Assembly (NCBI RefSeq): GCF_002245625.1
Contig: NZ_NOIG01000005.1
Location: forward strand, 62,001 to 126,000
DNA length: 64,000 nucleotides
Direction: 5' to 3'
Origin: Acidovorax kalamii
Lineage (GTDB): Bacteria; Pseudomonadota; Gammaproteobacteria; Burkholderiales; Burkholderiaceae_C
Shown: positions 48,145-56,531 of the stretch, piece after piece
Numbering within the stretch: the first letter of the stretch is position 1
How the letters are laid out: each line of letters starts with the position of its first letter
The notes under the pieces: model-generated
Seen by the model: the letters and a program-made list of their open reading frames with translations, nothing else
Database searches by the model: none
What the model was told of the DNA's origin: nothing
Translations under genes and position numbers: made by a program

Positions 48145-48816
48145 ATGTACCAAGACGACCGCCGCACCATTGAGGAGAGCTACGCATCGGCCACTGCCAG
48201 CTCGGACTTGCGCTGCGACACCCGCGAGGGTGCACCGCGCTCTGACACGGACCTGCTGATCGCCGCTGGCTGGTCACCAAGCCGCATTGGTGCCGCGCTG
48301 CTGCGCCTGCACACCGAGTGGGACGGAGCCGAGCACCTGCGGCCAGCAGCCGGGGCGGATTTCAGCCGTGCAGCCCAGCAGCGCCCAGCCGACACCCAGA
48401 AACCGCCGCAGACACCGTCCGCCGCCCGGGCCCAGGCTGAGAAGCTGGCGGCCGAGCACAACCAGCAGCAGGCCAAGCTGTTGATGTCGCACCTGAAGAC
48501 CATGCCTGTAGTCCGCGAGCAGCTGACCCTGCAGCTGCTGAAGTGGAAGGTGGAAGACGCCGAGCAGGTGGCCGGAGCCCTGCTGCGCTGGTGGCTGGCG
48601 CCGAACTGCCACGCCTGCCACGGCCGCAAGTTCGAGGTGATCCCTGACACCGGCCGCCTGTCGAGCAAGCAATGCAAGCCCTGCGGTGCGACGGGAAAGT
48701 TACGGATTCCGCACGGGGAGGCGGGGCGCAGGCTGGCAAATTTTATGGACGATTGCGTCCACCGCGCGCGCCAATCGATCAAGAAACGCTTGCACCCAGC
48801 CGCTGTCCGTGTATGA
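48145..48816 (+). CDS. Zinc-finger phage protein, Q-like late antiterminator candidate (223 aa)
   Basis: ATG 48145. The C-terminal half has a DnaJ-type zinc finger: CHACHGRKFEV and CKPCGATG. It is followed by a basic helix (RARQSIKKRL). Helical N-terminal sequence (LIAAGWSPSRIGAALLRLHT). Several lambdoid late regulators of the Q type carry such a DnaJ-like finger. Its place as last rightward early gene, directly before terminators and the late genes, agrees. Not proven. Confidence 0.7.
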   Translation: MYQDDRRTIEESYASATASSDLRCDTREGAPRSDTDLLIAAGWSPSRIGAALLRLHTEWDGAEHLRPAAGADFSRAAQQRPADTQKPPQTPSAARAQAEKLAAEHNQQQAKLLMSHLKTMPVVREQLTLQLLKWKVEDAEQVAGALLRWWLAPNCHACHGRKFEVIPDTGRLSSKQCKPCGATGKLRIPHGEAGRRLANFMDDCVHRARQSIKKRLHPAAVRV

Positions 48817-48952
48817 TTGCGGTAGAGGGCCGCAGAGAATGCTGATTCTCTCGCACCTCGAAGTTCTGCCGGATGCCCGCAGCCACAGCCTGGCCATCGC
48901 CTGTAGCGACTGCGGTAGATGCTGATGGCACAACTCGCCCTGAATTTTTGAT

Positions 48953-48999
48953 ACCCACGCCTAGAGCGCATCCTGTGTGTTCTAGGCGTGGGTTTCTGT
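48953..48999 (+). terminator. Strong intrinsic terminator (tR'-like candidate)
   Basis: acccacgcctaga (48953-48965) pairs perfectly over 13 bp with tctaggcgtgggt (48981-48993), followed by ttctgtt. It is 136 bp after the Q-like stop codon. Confidence 0.82.
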
Positions 49000-49116
49000 T
49001 GGGCGCCCCATAGGGAAGGTGGAAGCTTATGACCTCCCGTGACCCGCCGTTAGGATGGGTTGAGGCCCTGGCGTGAAATCCAGGGCAAACAGATGACGGC
49101 TCGGAAAGACGAGCAC

Positions 49117-49151
49117 AAAGCCCTGCAGCAGCAATGCTCCGGGGCTTTTTT
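49117..49151 (+). terminator. Second intrinsic terminator before the late operon
   Basis: aaagccc/gggcttt stem with a partly paired loop, followed by six T. It lies 210 bp before the membrane protein gene at 49362. Confidence 0.75.
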
Positions 49152-49361
49152 GCGTTCGCTCAGCCAGGCCCCGCCAGACACATCCTCGATTGCCCTGGAT
49201 CGTCCTGCGCTGATCAACCTATCTCTACCCCTCCGCTCACTGGCAACCAGCGCCGGGCATATGCGGGCGCGGGGTCTCCGCCGAAAGCTCGGTGCTGGGA
49301 AGCGAACGGCACAGCCCCTCCCATGGTGGGAGTCCGAAGGGGCTCCTATCTGGAGAAGTGC

Positions 49362-49694
49362 ATGAAGAGCAAGGAATATGAAGGCGCTGTAGCTTTGGCT
49401 GCAGTAGTAGGCGTGTTCGCCGTTGTGGCCCTATCCATTGTGTGGGGCGGCTTCTGGGTGGGCCTCACCCTGTCCGTGCTGTGGGGCTGGTTCGCTGTGC
49501 CGCTGTTCGGTCTGCCTGTGCTGACTGTGTGGCAAGCCTACGGGCTGGCCTTGATCGTGCGCGCACTGCAGCGCTACAAGGTGGAAAAGAATGGTGACGG
49601 CTTCGGTCTGGCGATGGCCAAGGCCCTGGCGGCGCCTCCATTCATCGCGGGCCTGATGCTGGGCGTTGGGTGGTGTGTGAAGGCATGGTCCTGA
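49362..49694 (+). CDS. Phage membrane protein, possible holin (110 aa)
   Basis: ATG 49362, with TGGAGAAG upstream. Three hydrophobic segments: ALAAVVGVFAVVALSIVWGG, WVGLTLSVLWGWFAVPLFGL and FIAGLMLGVGWCV. Charged linker between segments two and three (RALQRYKVEKNGDG). It is the first late gene, a position in which a holin is possible, but no endolysin lies beside it. Confidence 0.6.
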   Translation: MKSKEYEGAVALAAVVGVFAVVALSIVWGGFWVGLTLSVLWGWFAVPLFGLPVLTVWQAYGLALIVRALQRYKVEKNGDGFGLAMAKALAAPPFIAGLMLGVGWCVKAWS

Positions 49695-49876
49695 CCATGG
49701 CATCCACACGAACCATCCGCAAGCGCGCACAGAAGAAGGTGTCCGATGGGAATGCTGTGCGCTGGTTTATGAAGGCCGCGAGAGCAAGGCTCAGGGCGAA
49801 GCACACATATAGCCTGAAAGCATGCAACTGGCCGGAGTCAATAGCTGCAGCGCTCAGAGAGGTTGACAAACCATGA
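49685..49876 (+). CDS. Small basic phage protein (63 aa)
   Basis: ATG 49685 or ATG 49697; neither has a clear ribosome binding site, and both overlap or abut the preceding gene. The product (MASTRTIRKRAQKKVSDGNA ... LREVDKP) is basic and helical. It overlaps the HNH start by 4 bp. No family is recognised. Confidence 0.6.
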   Translation: MVLTMASTRTIRKRAQKKVSDGNAVRWFMKAARARLRAKHTYSLKACNWPESIAAALREVDKP

Positions 49877-50205
49877 AGCTCCAGCGCATCCCCAACAGGC
49901 TGGCATCGGTAGTCACCACGCGACTGCCCACTCTGCAGATCAAGGCAGGCGCAACCCCGCGCATCCGTGGCGATGCCTGGATGGCAACCCGCCGCCAAGT
50001 AATGCAGCGTGACAAGTACACCTGCGCAGGATGCGGCATCGTCCGCATGGATCACGAAGTCGACCACCGCGTGCCATTGGAGCAAGGCGGAACGAACGAC
50101 CTGGAGAATCTTCAGCTGTTGTGTGCCTGGTTCGACGCAAACGGCGTCAAGCAGGGCTGCCACGCGGCGAAGACCAAGGCCGAGGCCAAGGATCGGGCGG
50201 GCTGA
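49873..50205 (+). CDS. HNH endonuclease of the packaging module (110 aa)
   Basis: ATG 49873. RRQVMQRDKYTCAGCGIV, MDHEVDHRVPLEQGGTNDLE and NLQLLCAWFDANGVKQGCHA are a complete HNH with zinc Cys ligands. In HK97-type phages this small nuclease is encoded just before terS and is needed with the terminase for cos cleavage. Confidence 0.92.
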   Translation: MKLQRIPNRLASVVTTRLPTLQIKAGATPRIRGDAWMATRRQVMQRDKYTCAGCGIVRMDHEVDHRVPLEQGGTNDLENLQLLCAWFDANGVKQGCHAAKTKAEAKDRAG

Positions 50206-50336
50206 GACGAAGGGGAGGGGGGGTGTCGAATCTCTGGAGGATGAGGTCGGCCGAAACCCCGCCGTTTCCCACGCGGACAAAAAACCGCCCTGTATGAATC
50301 CATCGACAGGGGAAATCAAAAAATCAAAGGAATCAA
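50206..50336. other. Candidate cos region between HNH and terS
   Basis: 131 bp without a gene. It contains the G-run gaaggggaggggggg and tgtcgaatctctgg (about 50209-50238), a G-run followed by a short mixed sequence at the place where HK97-type phages carry cos. The exact cut site cannot be named. Confidence 0.4.
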
Positions 50337-50732
50337 ATGCCCCGTGGTGGTAGCCGTCCCGGTGCTGGCCGGAAGCGGAAAACCACCGCTGAGGCTCCAG
50401 CAAGTGCTCCGGTAGTCGATGCGCAAGGCTTCAAGACTGCAGCCGCGCCAGAGAACTGGCCGTTCGGGAAAGCGCCTGTCGCCCCGCCGCCACCAGAGCC
50501 GGATCTGTCTGGCCTGATGCCACTGGACTTCCTGCTGCAGATCATGCGGGACCAGGACGAGGACAAGGGACGGCGTATGCAGGCGGCGACCTTGGCCGCG
50601 CCTTACTGCCACGCCAAGAAGGGTGAGGGCGGCAAGAAGGAAGAAAAGGCAGCCGCTGCAAAGACGGTGGCCAGCAAGTTCGCTACGGCCACGCCTCCAA
50701 AGCTGGTTGCGGCTGGCGGTAAGAAGGTCTGA
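50337..50732 (+). CDS. terS: Terminase small subunit
   Basis: 131 residues. It begins PRGGSRPGAGRKRKTTAEAP, the usual basic start of this TerS type. The core LMPLDFLLQIMRDQDEDKGR and RMQAATLAAPYCHAKK is also typical. It recognises cos DNA and loads TerL. The stop overlaps the TerL start (TGATG). Confidence 0.9.
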   Translation: MPRGGSRPGAGRKRKTTAEAPASAPVVDAQGFKTAAAPENWPFGKAPVAPPPPEPDLSGLMPLDFLLQIMRDQDEDKGRRMQAATLAAPYCHAKKGEGGKKEEKAAAAKTVASKFATATPPKLVAAGGKKV

Positions 50733-52390
50733 TGCCCGAGTGGTCAACAAGCTGCCCTGACTGGGCGGCGCGGCTTCGCGCGGGCGAATCGATCATCCCG
50801 CCGCCGATCTTCCCGGAGCAGGCAAAGCAGGCGCTGGGGATTTTCAAGCAGCTGAAGATCGTGGACGCCCCGGGAAGCCCGACCTTTGGCGAGTCGTGCG
50901 CCGAATGGGTGTTCGACCTGGTGCGCTCGATCTTCGGGGCCTACGACGCGGATAGCGGGCGGCGGCTGATCACCGAGTGGTTCATCCTCATCCCGAAGAA
51001 GAACAGCAAGAGCACCATCGCAGCCGGGATCATGATGACGGCGGTCATTCTGAACTGGCGCCAGTCGGCCGAGTTCTCCGTCCTGGCCCCCACGGTGGAG
51101 GTTGCGAACAACGCATTCGCCCCGGCTCGTGACATGGTGCAGAAGGATGAAGACCTCGAAGTCCTGATGCATGTGCAGACGCACATCAAGACCATCACCC
51201 ACCGCGAGAGCGGGGCGGCCTTGAAGGTGCTGGCTGCGGACCAGAACACGGTCGGCGGGAAGAAGTCGGTCGGCACCCTGGTGGACGAGCTCCATCTGTT
51301 CGGCAAGATGGCCAGCGCCGAGAACATGTTCCGGGAAGCCCTGGGCGGCTTGGCATCGCGGCCCGAGGGATTCGTGATCTGGCTGACCACGCAGTCGGAC
51401 GAGCCTCCTGCAGGCGTGTTCAAGCAGAAGCTGGACTACGCCCGCGACGTGCGGGACGGAAAGATCATCGACCCCGGCTTCGTGCCGGTGATCTTCGAGC
51501 ACCCGCCCGAGATGGTGGCGAACGGCGACTGCCTGAAGCTGGAAAACATGGCCATGGTGAACCCCAACATGGGGTTCTCGGTGGACCAGGCATTTCTTGA
51601 GCGCGAGTTCAAGAAGGCCGAATTGGCTGGTGGTGACTCGTTCCGAGGCTTCATGGCGAAGCACGCCAACGTCGAAATCGGCCTGAACCTGCGCAGCGAC
51701 CGCTGGGCTGGTGCCGACTTCTGGGAGGCCCAGGCCAAGGCTCCAGGGTTGACGCTCGACCAGCTGCTCGACCGCTCCGAAGTGGTCGATGTCGGGATTG
51801 ACGGCGGCGGCCTGGACGACTTGTTGGGCCTGGCCGTAGTGGGCCGGGACAAAGACACGCGCGAGTGGCTGACCTGGACCCATGCATGGGCGCATCCCTC
51901 CGTGCTGGAGCGACGCAAGCAAGAGGCCGCCCGGTTTCATGACTTCGCCAAAGAAGGCAACCTGACGCTGGTACAGAACATCGGCGAGGACGTGGAAGAC
52001 GTGGCCGGGATCTGCGCCCTGATCGAGGCGCGGGGCCTGCTGGACAAGATCGGATGCGACCCGGCCGGGCTAGGAGGCATCGTGGACGCCCTGGCAGAGG
52101 CCGGGATCCCCGAAGAGAAGCTGATCGGCGTGTCCCAGGGCTGGAAGCTCACGGGCGCCATCAAGACGGCAGAGCGCAAGCTGGCCGAAGGCGTCATGGT
52201 GCACGGTGGCCAGCCCCTCATGGCCTGGTGCGTGGGCAATGCAAAGGTGGAGCCGCGAGGCAACGCCGTGATCATCACGAAACAGGCGGCAGGGTCCGCC
52301 AAGATCGACCCGCTGATGGCGCTTTTCAACGCTGTCACCCTCATGTCGCTGAACCCAGCGTCTGAAAAATCCTTCTGGGAAACCGCATGA
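50732..52390 (+). CDS. terL: Terminase large subunit (HK97 type)
   Basis: 552 residues, full length. The ATPase has a Walker-A-like IPKKNSKSTIAAG (about 90-102) and the motif TLVDELHLFGK. The nuclease half begins VVDVGIDGGGLDDLLGLAVV with the metal-binding Asp. WGAD-type and CDPAGLGGIVDALAEAGIPE sequence follows. It packages DNA into the prohead through the portal and cuts at cos with the HNH protein. Confidence 0.96.
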   Translation: MPEWSTSCPDWAARLRAGESIIPPPIFPEQAKQALGIFKQLKIVDAPGSPTFGESCAEWVFDLVRSIFGAYDADSGRRLITEWFILIPKKNSKSTIAAGIMMTAVILNWRQSAEFSVLAPTVEVANNAFAPARDMVQKDEDLEVLMHVQTHIKTITHRESGAALKVLAADQNTVGGKKSVGTLVDELHLFGKMASAENMFREALGGLASRPEGFVIWLTTQSDEPPAGVFKQKLDYARDVRDGKIIDPGFVPVIFEHPPEMVANGDCLKLENMAMVNPNMGFSVDQAFLEREFKKAELAGGDSFRGFMAKHANVEIGLNLRSDRWAGADFWEAQAKAPGLTLDQLLDRSEVVDVGIDGGGLDDLLGLAVVGRDKDTREWLTWTHAWAHPSVLERRKQEAARFHDFAKEGNLTLVQNIGEDVEDVAGICALIEARGLLDKIGCDPAGLGGIVDALAEAGIPEEKLIGVSQGWKLTGAIKTAERKLAEGVMVHGGQPLMAWCVGNAKVEPRGNAVIITKQAAGSAKIDPLMALFNAVTLMSLNPASEKSFWETA

Positions 52391-52575
52391 CCATCAAAGA
52401 CAAATTGCAGACCGCTGCGAGCGCGGCGGCAGGCCTTTTGCCTGATGCGCTCATGCTGGCCGGTGCGGGTGGCATCTCTTATGGTGCCTGGCTGGTGTAC
52501 GTGCCCGCAGGGTACGTGGTGGGCGGCTTGTTCGCCCTGGCTGCTGGCGTGGTGCTGGCGCGAGGTGCCAAGTAA
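52387..52575 (+). CDS. Small membrane protein between terL and portal (62 aa)
   Basis: ATG 52387 overlaps the terL stop. Two hydrophobic segments (ALMLAGAGGISYGAWLVYVP and VVGGLFALAAGVVLARG). Such small membrane genes occur at this position in related phages; their function is unknown. Confidence 0.7.
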   Translation: MTIKDKLQTAASAAAGLLPDALMLAGAGGISYGAWLVYVPAGYVVGGLFALAAGVVLARGAK

Positions 52576-53795
52576 TGGGGTTCCTGGCGCGCGCGGTGGC
52601 CGAGCAGAAATCCACGGACCCGCTGGCCGTATGGGCGGAGATGCTGCGCGCAGGCCGGTCTTCCATGGCTGGACCGACGATCACGCTGGAAAACGCGCTC
52701 AAGGTGGCGACCATGTTCGCCTGCCTGCGTGTTTTGTCGCAGGGCGTGGCCCAGGTGCCCCTGAAGGTGTTTCGCGAGGTGGAGCAGGGCGGTCTGAAGA
52801 AGATCGAGGCCGCCAAAGACCACCGCCTGTACGACCTTCTGGCCTTTGCGCCCAACGACTGGACCACTTCATTCGAGTTTCGCGAAACGCAAACGATTCA
52901 CGCTGCGCTGGGGAACTCCTACGCCTTCATCAACCGCACTGTAGGCGGCATTTCTGAGCTGATTTTGCTCAACCCTGGACGGGTGAAGAAGACGCAGAAG
53001 CCCGATTACAGGGTGGTTTTCGAGGTCACAGGCGAAACTGGGGCCGTGCAAGAGTTCCCAGCCGAGGCAATTTGGCACGTTCGCGGCCCATCGTGGGACG
53101 GATTGCTCGGTTTGGACGTTCTGAGCCTGGCGCGTGAGGCCCTGGGTCTGGCCATCGCTACCGAAGAGTCTCATGCAAAGCTGCACGCAAAGGGTGTGCG
53201 CACATCTGGCACGTATTCGGTGGAGGGCAAGCTCAACAAGGAGCAGTACGCGGCCCTGAAAGCCTGGATCTTGGCCGAGAACGCAGGCGCAGATAACGCA
53301 GGCGTGCCGATGATCCTCGACAACGGCGCGAAGTGGATCTCCGGCGCGCTTTCTGGCGTTGATGCCCAGCACCTTGAGACGCGCAAGCACCAGATCGAAG
53401 AAGTTTGCCGGTTCATGGGCGTTCACCCGCAGAAGGTGTTCCACAGCGACAAAACCAGCACCTACGCCAGTGCCGAAGAGTTCTCCAATGCGCACCGCGA
53501 AGATACCTTAGCCCCTTGGTACATGCGGATTGAGCAATCTGCTGACCTGCACCTGCTGACCCGCGCGGAGCGCCGAAAAGGGGTGTATTGCAAGCACGTC
53601 GCCAATGCCCTCATGCGTGCGTCCGCAAAGGACCGGGCGGACTACTACGCCAAAGCCCTTGGTTCCGGCGGGCATCCTGGCTGGATGACCCCCGACCAGG
53701 TGCGCGAACTGGAAGAAATGAACCCCATGGGTGGCGAAGCCGCAAAACTGCCGCCTGGCAGCAGCGCTCAACCACCCGCAGCGCCTACGGCCTGA
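52575..53795 (+). CDS. HK97-family portal protein
   Basis: 406 residues. Family sequence includes TLENALKVATMFACLRVLSQ, PLKVFREVEQGG, FETQ-type loop (EFRETQTIHAALGNSYAFIN), IWHVRGPSWDGLLGLDVLSL and VHPQKVFHSDKTSTYASAEE. Twelve copies form the DNA channel at one head vertex. The C-terminal 30 residues are Pro/Gly-rich. It starts one base into the previous stop. Confidence 0.96.
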   Translation: MGFLARAVAEQKSTDPLAVWAEMLRAGRSSMAGPTITLENALKVATMFACLRVLSQGVAQVPLKVFREVEQGGLKKIEAAKDHRLYDLLAFAPNDWTTSFEFRETQTIHAALGNSYAFINRTVGGISELILLNPGRVKKTQKPDYRVVFEVTGETGAVQEFPAEAIWHVRGPSWDGLLGLDVLSLAREALGLAIATEESHAKLHAKGVRTSGTYSVEGKLNKEQYAALKAWILAENAGADNAGVPMILDNGAKWISGALSGVDAQHLETRKHQIEEVCRFMGVHPQKVFHSDKTSTYASAEEFSNAHREDTLAPWYMRIEQSADLHLLTRAERRKGVYCKHVANALMRASAKDRADYYAKALGSGGHPGWMTPDQVRELEEMNPMGGEAAKLPPGSSAQPPAAPTA

Positions 53796-53804
53796 AAGGA
53801 AACC

Positions 53805-54455
53805 ATGACAACCAAGACACTCGACTTTGACTGCGAGCTCAAAGCCACGGGCGACACTGGGACCTTCGAAGGCTACGGCTCAGTTTTCAACATCACAGAC
53901 CGTGGCGGCGACATCGTTGCGGCAGGGGCTTTCGCTGAAACCCTGGCAGCAGCAAAAGCGGCAGGCCGCCTGCCAGCCATGCTGTGGCAACACCGCCAGG
54001 CAGAGCCCATCGGTGTCTATACAGAAATGGAAGAAGACGCCATTGGCCTGAAGGTCAAGGGAAAGCTGGCATTGAAGACGGCGCGCGGCGCCGAGGCCTA
54101 CGAGCTGATGAAGATGGGGGCAATCAGCGGCCTCTCTATCGGCTACCGCGTGCGCGATGACAGCTGGGACCGTGTTACCGGCGTTCGCACCATCAAAAAG
54201 GCTGACCTGCACGAACTTTCGCTGGTCACCATGCCCATGAATGACGCTTCGCGCGTCTCGGCCGTCAAGACCATCGAAGAGCTTGACAGCCTGTCCGAAA
54301 TCGAGCGCCACCTGCGTGATGTTTGTGGCTTGTCGAAGAGCGAGGCAACCGCCATGGTTTCCCGCATTAAGAGCGTCAGCCGGAGTGATTCCGGGGATCG
54401 CGAACCGCTGGCCGCAGATTTTGCGGCTTCCCTGAAAGCCCGCGCCGTCTTCTGA
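53805..54455 (+). CDS. HK97-family prohead protease
   Basis: 216 residues. TGTFEGYGSVFNITDRGGDI is the family opening, MLWQHRQAEPIG contains the catalytic His and KMGAISGLSIGYRVRD the catalytic Ser. It cleaves the N-terminal scaffold of the capsid protein during maturation. The capsid gene follows after a hairpin. Confidence 0.94.
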   Translation: MTTKTLDFDCELKATGDTGTFEGYGSVFNITDRGGDIVAAGAFAETLAAAKAAGRLPAMLWQHRQAEPIGVYTEMEEDAIGLKVKGKLALKTARGAEAYELMKMGAISGLSIGYRVRDDSWDRVTGVRTIKKADLHELSLVTMPMNDASRVSAVKTIEELDSLSEIERHLRDVCGLSKSEATAMVSRIKSVSRSDSGDREPLAADFAASLKARAVF

Positions 54456-54477
54456 CCAAGCGCAATCCCCGTAACAG

Positions 54478-54500
54478 CCGCCCATTGAGGCGGTTTTTTC
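54478..54500 (+). terminator. Terminator-like hairpin before the capsid gene
   Basis: ccgcc/ggcgg stem, then six T. It is 22 bp upstream of the major capsid start. It may limit transcription or protect the capsid message end. Confidence 0.7.
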
Positions 54501-54521
54501 ATTTCCGAAAGGCAAAACATC

Positions 54522-55982
54522 ATGCAATTCACTCGAAAAAATCTGACGACCGGCTTCTTGCTTGTTGTCGCCGTGCTGGCGCTGTTCGCAGTCGCCGGTC
54601 ATCCCTTGATCTCGCCCGAGGCCATCGCTGGCTTGGGCATGATTCCCGTCGCCATGAGCGGCGAAGTCACGCTGCTGGAGGTCAAGAGCATTCTTGAAGG
54701 CCAGGGCAAGGCCTTCGACGAATTCAAGAAGGCGAACGACGAGCTGATCAAGGCCAAAGCAGACGGTAAAGCCGTTGGCGACCTGGAAGCCAAAGTGGCC
54801 AAGCTCAGCGACGAACTGGACAAGTTCGATGAGCTGAAGGCTGTCATTGACGACCTGCAGAAGAAGGCAAATCGCCCTCAAAACGATATCGAAGCCAAGT
54901 CCGCCGCCGACCTGGCAGAGGAAACCAAGAACTTCAACATCGCACTGCGCGCCGACTTCCAGATGAAGGGCAAGAGCCACCCAGGCGATCTGTCCGTGGA
55001 AGCGTACACGCAGTACAAGTCGGCCTTCTTCAAGCTGGCCGTGGGTGCCACGCTCGAAAGCCTGACCGCCGACGAGCGCAAGGCCATGTCTGCCGGTTCC
55101 GACCCAGACGGCGGCTACCTGCTGCCTCACGCCACCGCTGGCCGCATGCTGGGCAAGATCTACGAGCAGTCCACCATGCGCCAGCTGGCCGAGGTGCAGA
55201 CGATCAGCTCGAACGACATCGAAGGCATCCTCGACAACGACGAAGCCAGCGCAGGCTGGGTGTCTGAGCTGGGCTCCCGTCCTGAGACGAACACTCCCAC
55301 GGTCGGCAAGTGGCGCATCGAAGCCCACGAGATGTACGCAATGCCAAAGGCATCGCAGCGCATCCTGGACGACGCCGCTACCAATGTTGAAGCCTGGCTG
55401 GCTGGCAAGATTGCCGACAAGTTCGCCCGCGTCGAAGGCGCAGCGTTCTGGACTGGCGACGGTGTGGGCAAGCCGAAGGGCCTGGCCGCATATGCCACCG
55501 CTGCCACGGGCGACGACACCCGCGCATGGGGCACGTTCGAGCACGTTAAGACTGGCGCCAACGGTGACTTCCACACCACCAAGGCCGACCCGCTGCAAGA
55601 CCTGATCGGCGCGTTCAAGGACCAGTACCTGCAAAACGCATCGTTCGTGATGCGCCGCGAGGTGCGGACCAAGATCCGCAAGATGAAGGAAGCCACCAGT
55701 GACCGCTACCTGTGGGAACCATCCCTGCAAGCCGGTCAGCCAGACCGCCTGCTGGGCTACCCCACCCGCATCGATCAGTACATGCCCGCCCTTGGCACTG
55801 GCTCGCTGTCGCTGGCTCTCGGTGACTTCAAGCAGGCCTACCTGATCGTGGATCGCATGGGCATCCGCACGCTGCGCGACCCCTACACCGCCAAGCCATG
55901 GGTTCTGTTCTACAGCACCAAGCGCACCGGCGGCGGCGCGCAGAACACCGAAGCGCTGAAGTTCCTGAGCTTCTCCGCTTGA
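54522..55982 (+). CDS. HK97-family major capsid protein with hydrophobic N-terminus
   Basis: 486 residues. A helical scaffold (delta) domain lies at about 48-120 (LLEVKSILEGQGKAFDEFKK, LEAKVAKLSDELDKFDELKA). The HK97 fold follows, from MSAGSDPDGGYLLPHATAGR to ALGDFKQAYLIVDRMGIRTL. Unusually, residues 1-44 contain a hydrophobic stretch (GFLLVVAVLALFAVAGHPL). AAAGGC upstream of ATG 54522 supports this start, but ATG 54654 (MSGEVTLLEV) would give a standard length. Confidence 0.94.
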   Translation: MQFTRKNLTTGFLLVVAVLALFAVAGHPLISPEAIAGLGMIPVAMSGEVTLLEVKSILEGQGKAFDEFKKANDELIKAKADGKAVGDLEAKVAKLSDELDKFDELKAVIDDLQKKANRPQNDIEAKSAADLAEETKNFNIALRADFQMKGKSHPGDLSVEAYTQYKSAFFKLAVGATLESLTADERKAMSAGSDPDGGYLLPHATAGRMLGKIYEQSTMRQLAEVQTISSNDIEGILDNDEASAGWVSELGSRPETNTPTVGKWRIEAHEMYAMPKASQRILDDAATNVEAWLAGKIADKFARVEGAAFWTGDGVGKPKGLAAYATAATGDDTRAWGTFEHVKTGANGDFHTTKADPLQDLIGAFKDQYLQNASFVMRREVRTKIRKMKEATSDRYLWEPSLQAGQPDRLLGYPTRIDQYMPALGTGSLSLALGDFKQAYLIVDRMGIRTLRDPYTAKPWVLFYSTKRTGGGAQNTEALKFLSFSA

Positions 55983-55992
55983 TATGCCCAGG

Positions 55993-56010
55993 GCCCGCCA
56001 ATTGGCGGGC
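55993..56010. terminator. Palindrome after the capsid gene
   Basis: gcccgccaattggcgggc is an 18-bp perfect palindrome 11 bp beyond the capsid stop. It has no T-run, so it may protect the capsid RNA 3' end rather than terminate. Confidence 0.5.
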
Positions 56011-56038
56011 TCCAACCAACCTTCTTGAAAGAAACACC

Positions 56039-56482
56039 ATGACTTCCATGCTCAAAAACGTGAAGGTCACGCCAGTTGCTGCAGCCGCAGTGGCAGCGCA
56101 GACCGAAGTTCTGACCAGTGTCCTCGACATGCAGGGCTACGACGGTGTGATGTTCATCGCCCTGCTGGGTGATGTGACCGCAACCAGCGTCCTCACGCTG
56201 ACCGCCAAGGGCAACACCGCCAGTTCCACCAGCTCGCCCACTCCGGTGACGCAGGTAGCCACCGCCGCCTTCACCGCTGACGCCACGAGCGGCGACGACA
56301 AGGCCCTGGTGGTGGATGTGTACGACCCAGCACTCCGCTACGTGTTCGCCAGCCTGACCCGCACCGTGGCCAACGCAGTGGTGAACGGGATCATCGCCAT
56401 CCAGTACAAGGCCGAGTACCGCCCAACCACCCAGGCCGCCACTGTCATCGCATCGGCCATGGGCCCCGGCGTCGCTGCCTGA
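56039..56482 (+). CDS. Probable capsid decoration or head protein (147 aa)
   Basis: ATG 56039, AAAGAAA upstream. A beta-rich protein with low charge: VTPVAAAAVAAQTEVLTSVL, YDGVMFIALLGDVTATSVLT, ALRYVFASLTRTVANAVVNG. Position after the capsid gene and small size fit a head decoration or stabilising protein, but no firm family is recognised. Confidence 0.72.
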   Translation: MTSMLKNVKVTPVAAAAVAAQTEVLTSVLDMQGYDGVMFIALLGDVTATSVLTLTAKGNTASSTSSPTPVTQVATAAFTADATSGDDKALVVDVYDPALRYVFASLTRTVANAVVNGIIAIQYKAEYRPTTQAATVIASAMGPGVAA

Positions 56483-56489
56483 TGCGTGA

Positions 56490-56511
56490 AGCGCCTGCCC
56501 ACGCGGGCGCT
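56490..56511. terminator. Hairpin between head genes
   Basis: agcgcc/ggcgct arms around tgcccacgcg, followed by ttt. It lies 8 bp after the stop of the gene before and 21 bp before the connector gene. Confidence 0.45.
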
Positions 56512-56531
56512 TTGCAGATCACAAGGACACC

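Larger units (their letters stand above)
48817..49361 (+). other. 545-bp non-coding control region before the late genes
   Basis: No supported gene. It holds two intrinsic terminators and a hairpin gccctgg/ccagggc at 49056-49076. It follows the Q-like gene, as the qut site, pR' and tR' do in lambda. The late promoter and antiterminator site are expected here. Confidence 0.55.

Noticed and set aside
49060-49365. 101-codon rightward frame in the late leader
   Set aside because: It runs through the terminator at 49117-49151 and has no ribosome binding site or recognisable sequence.
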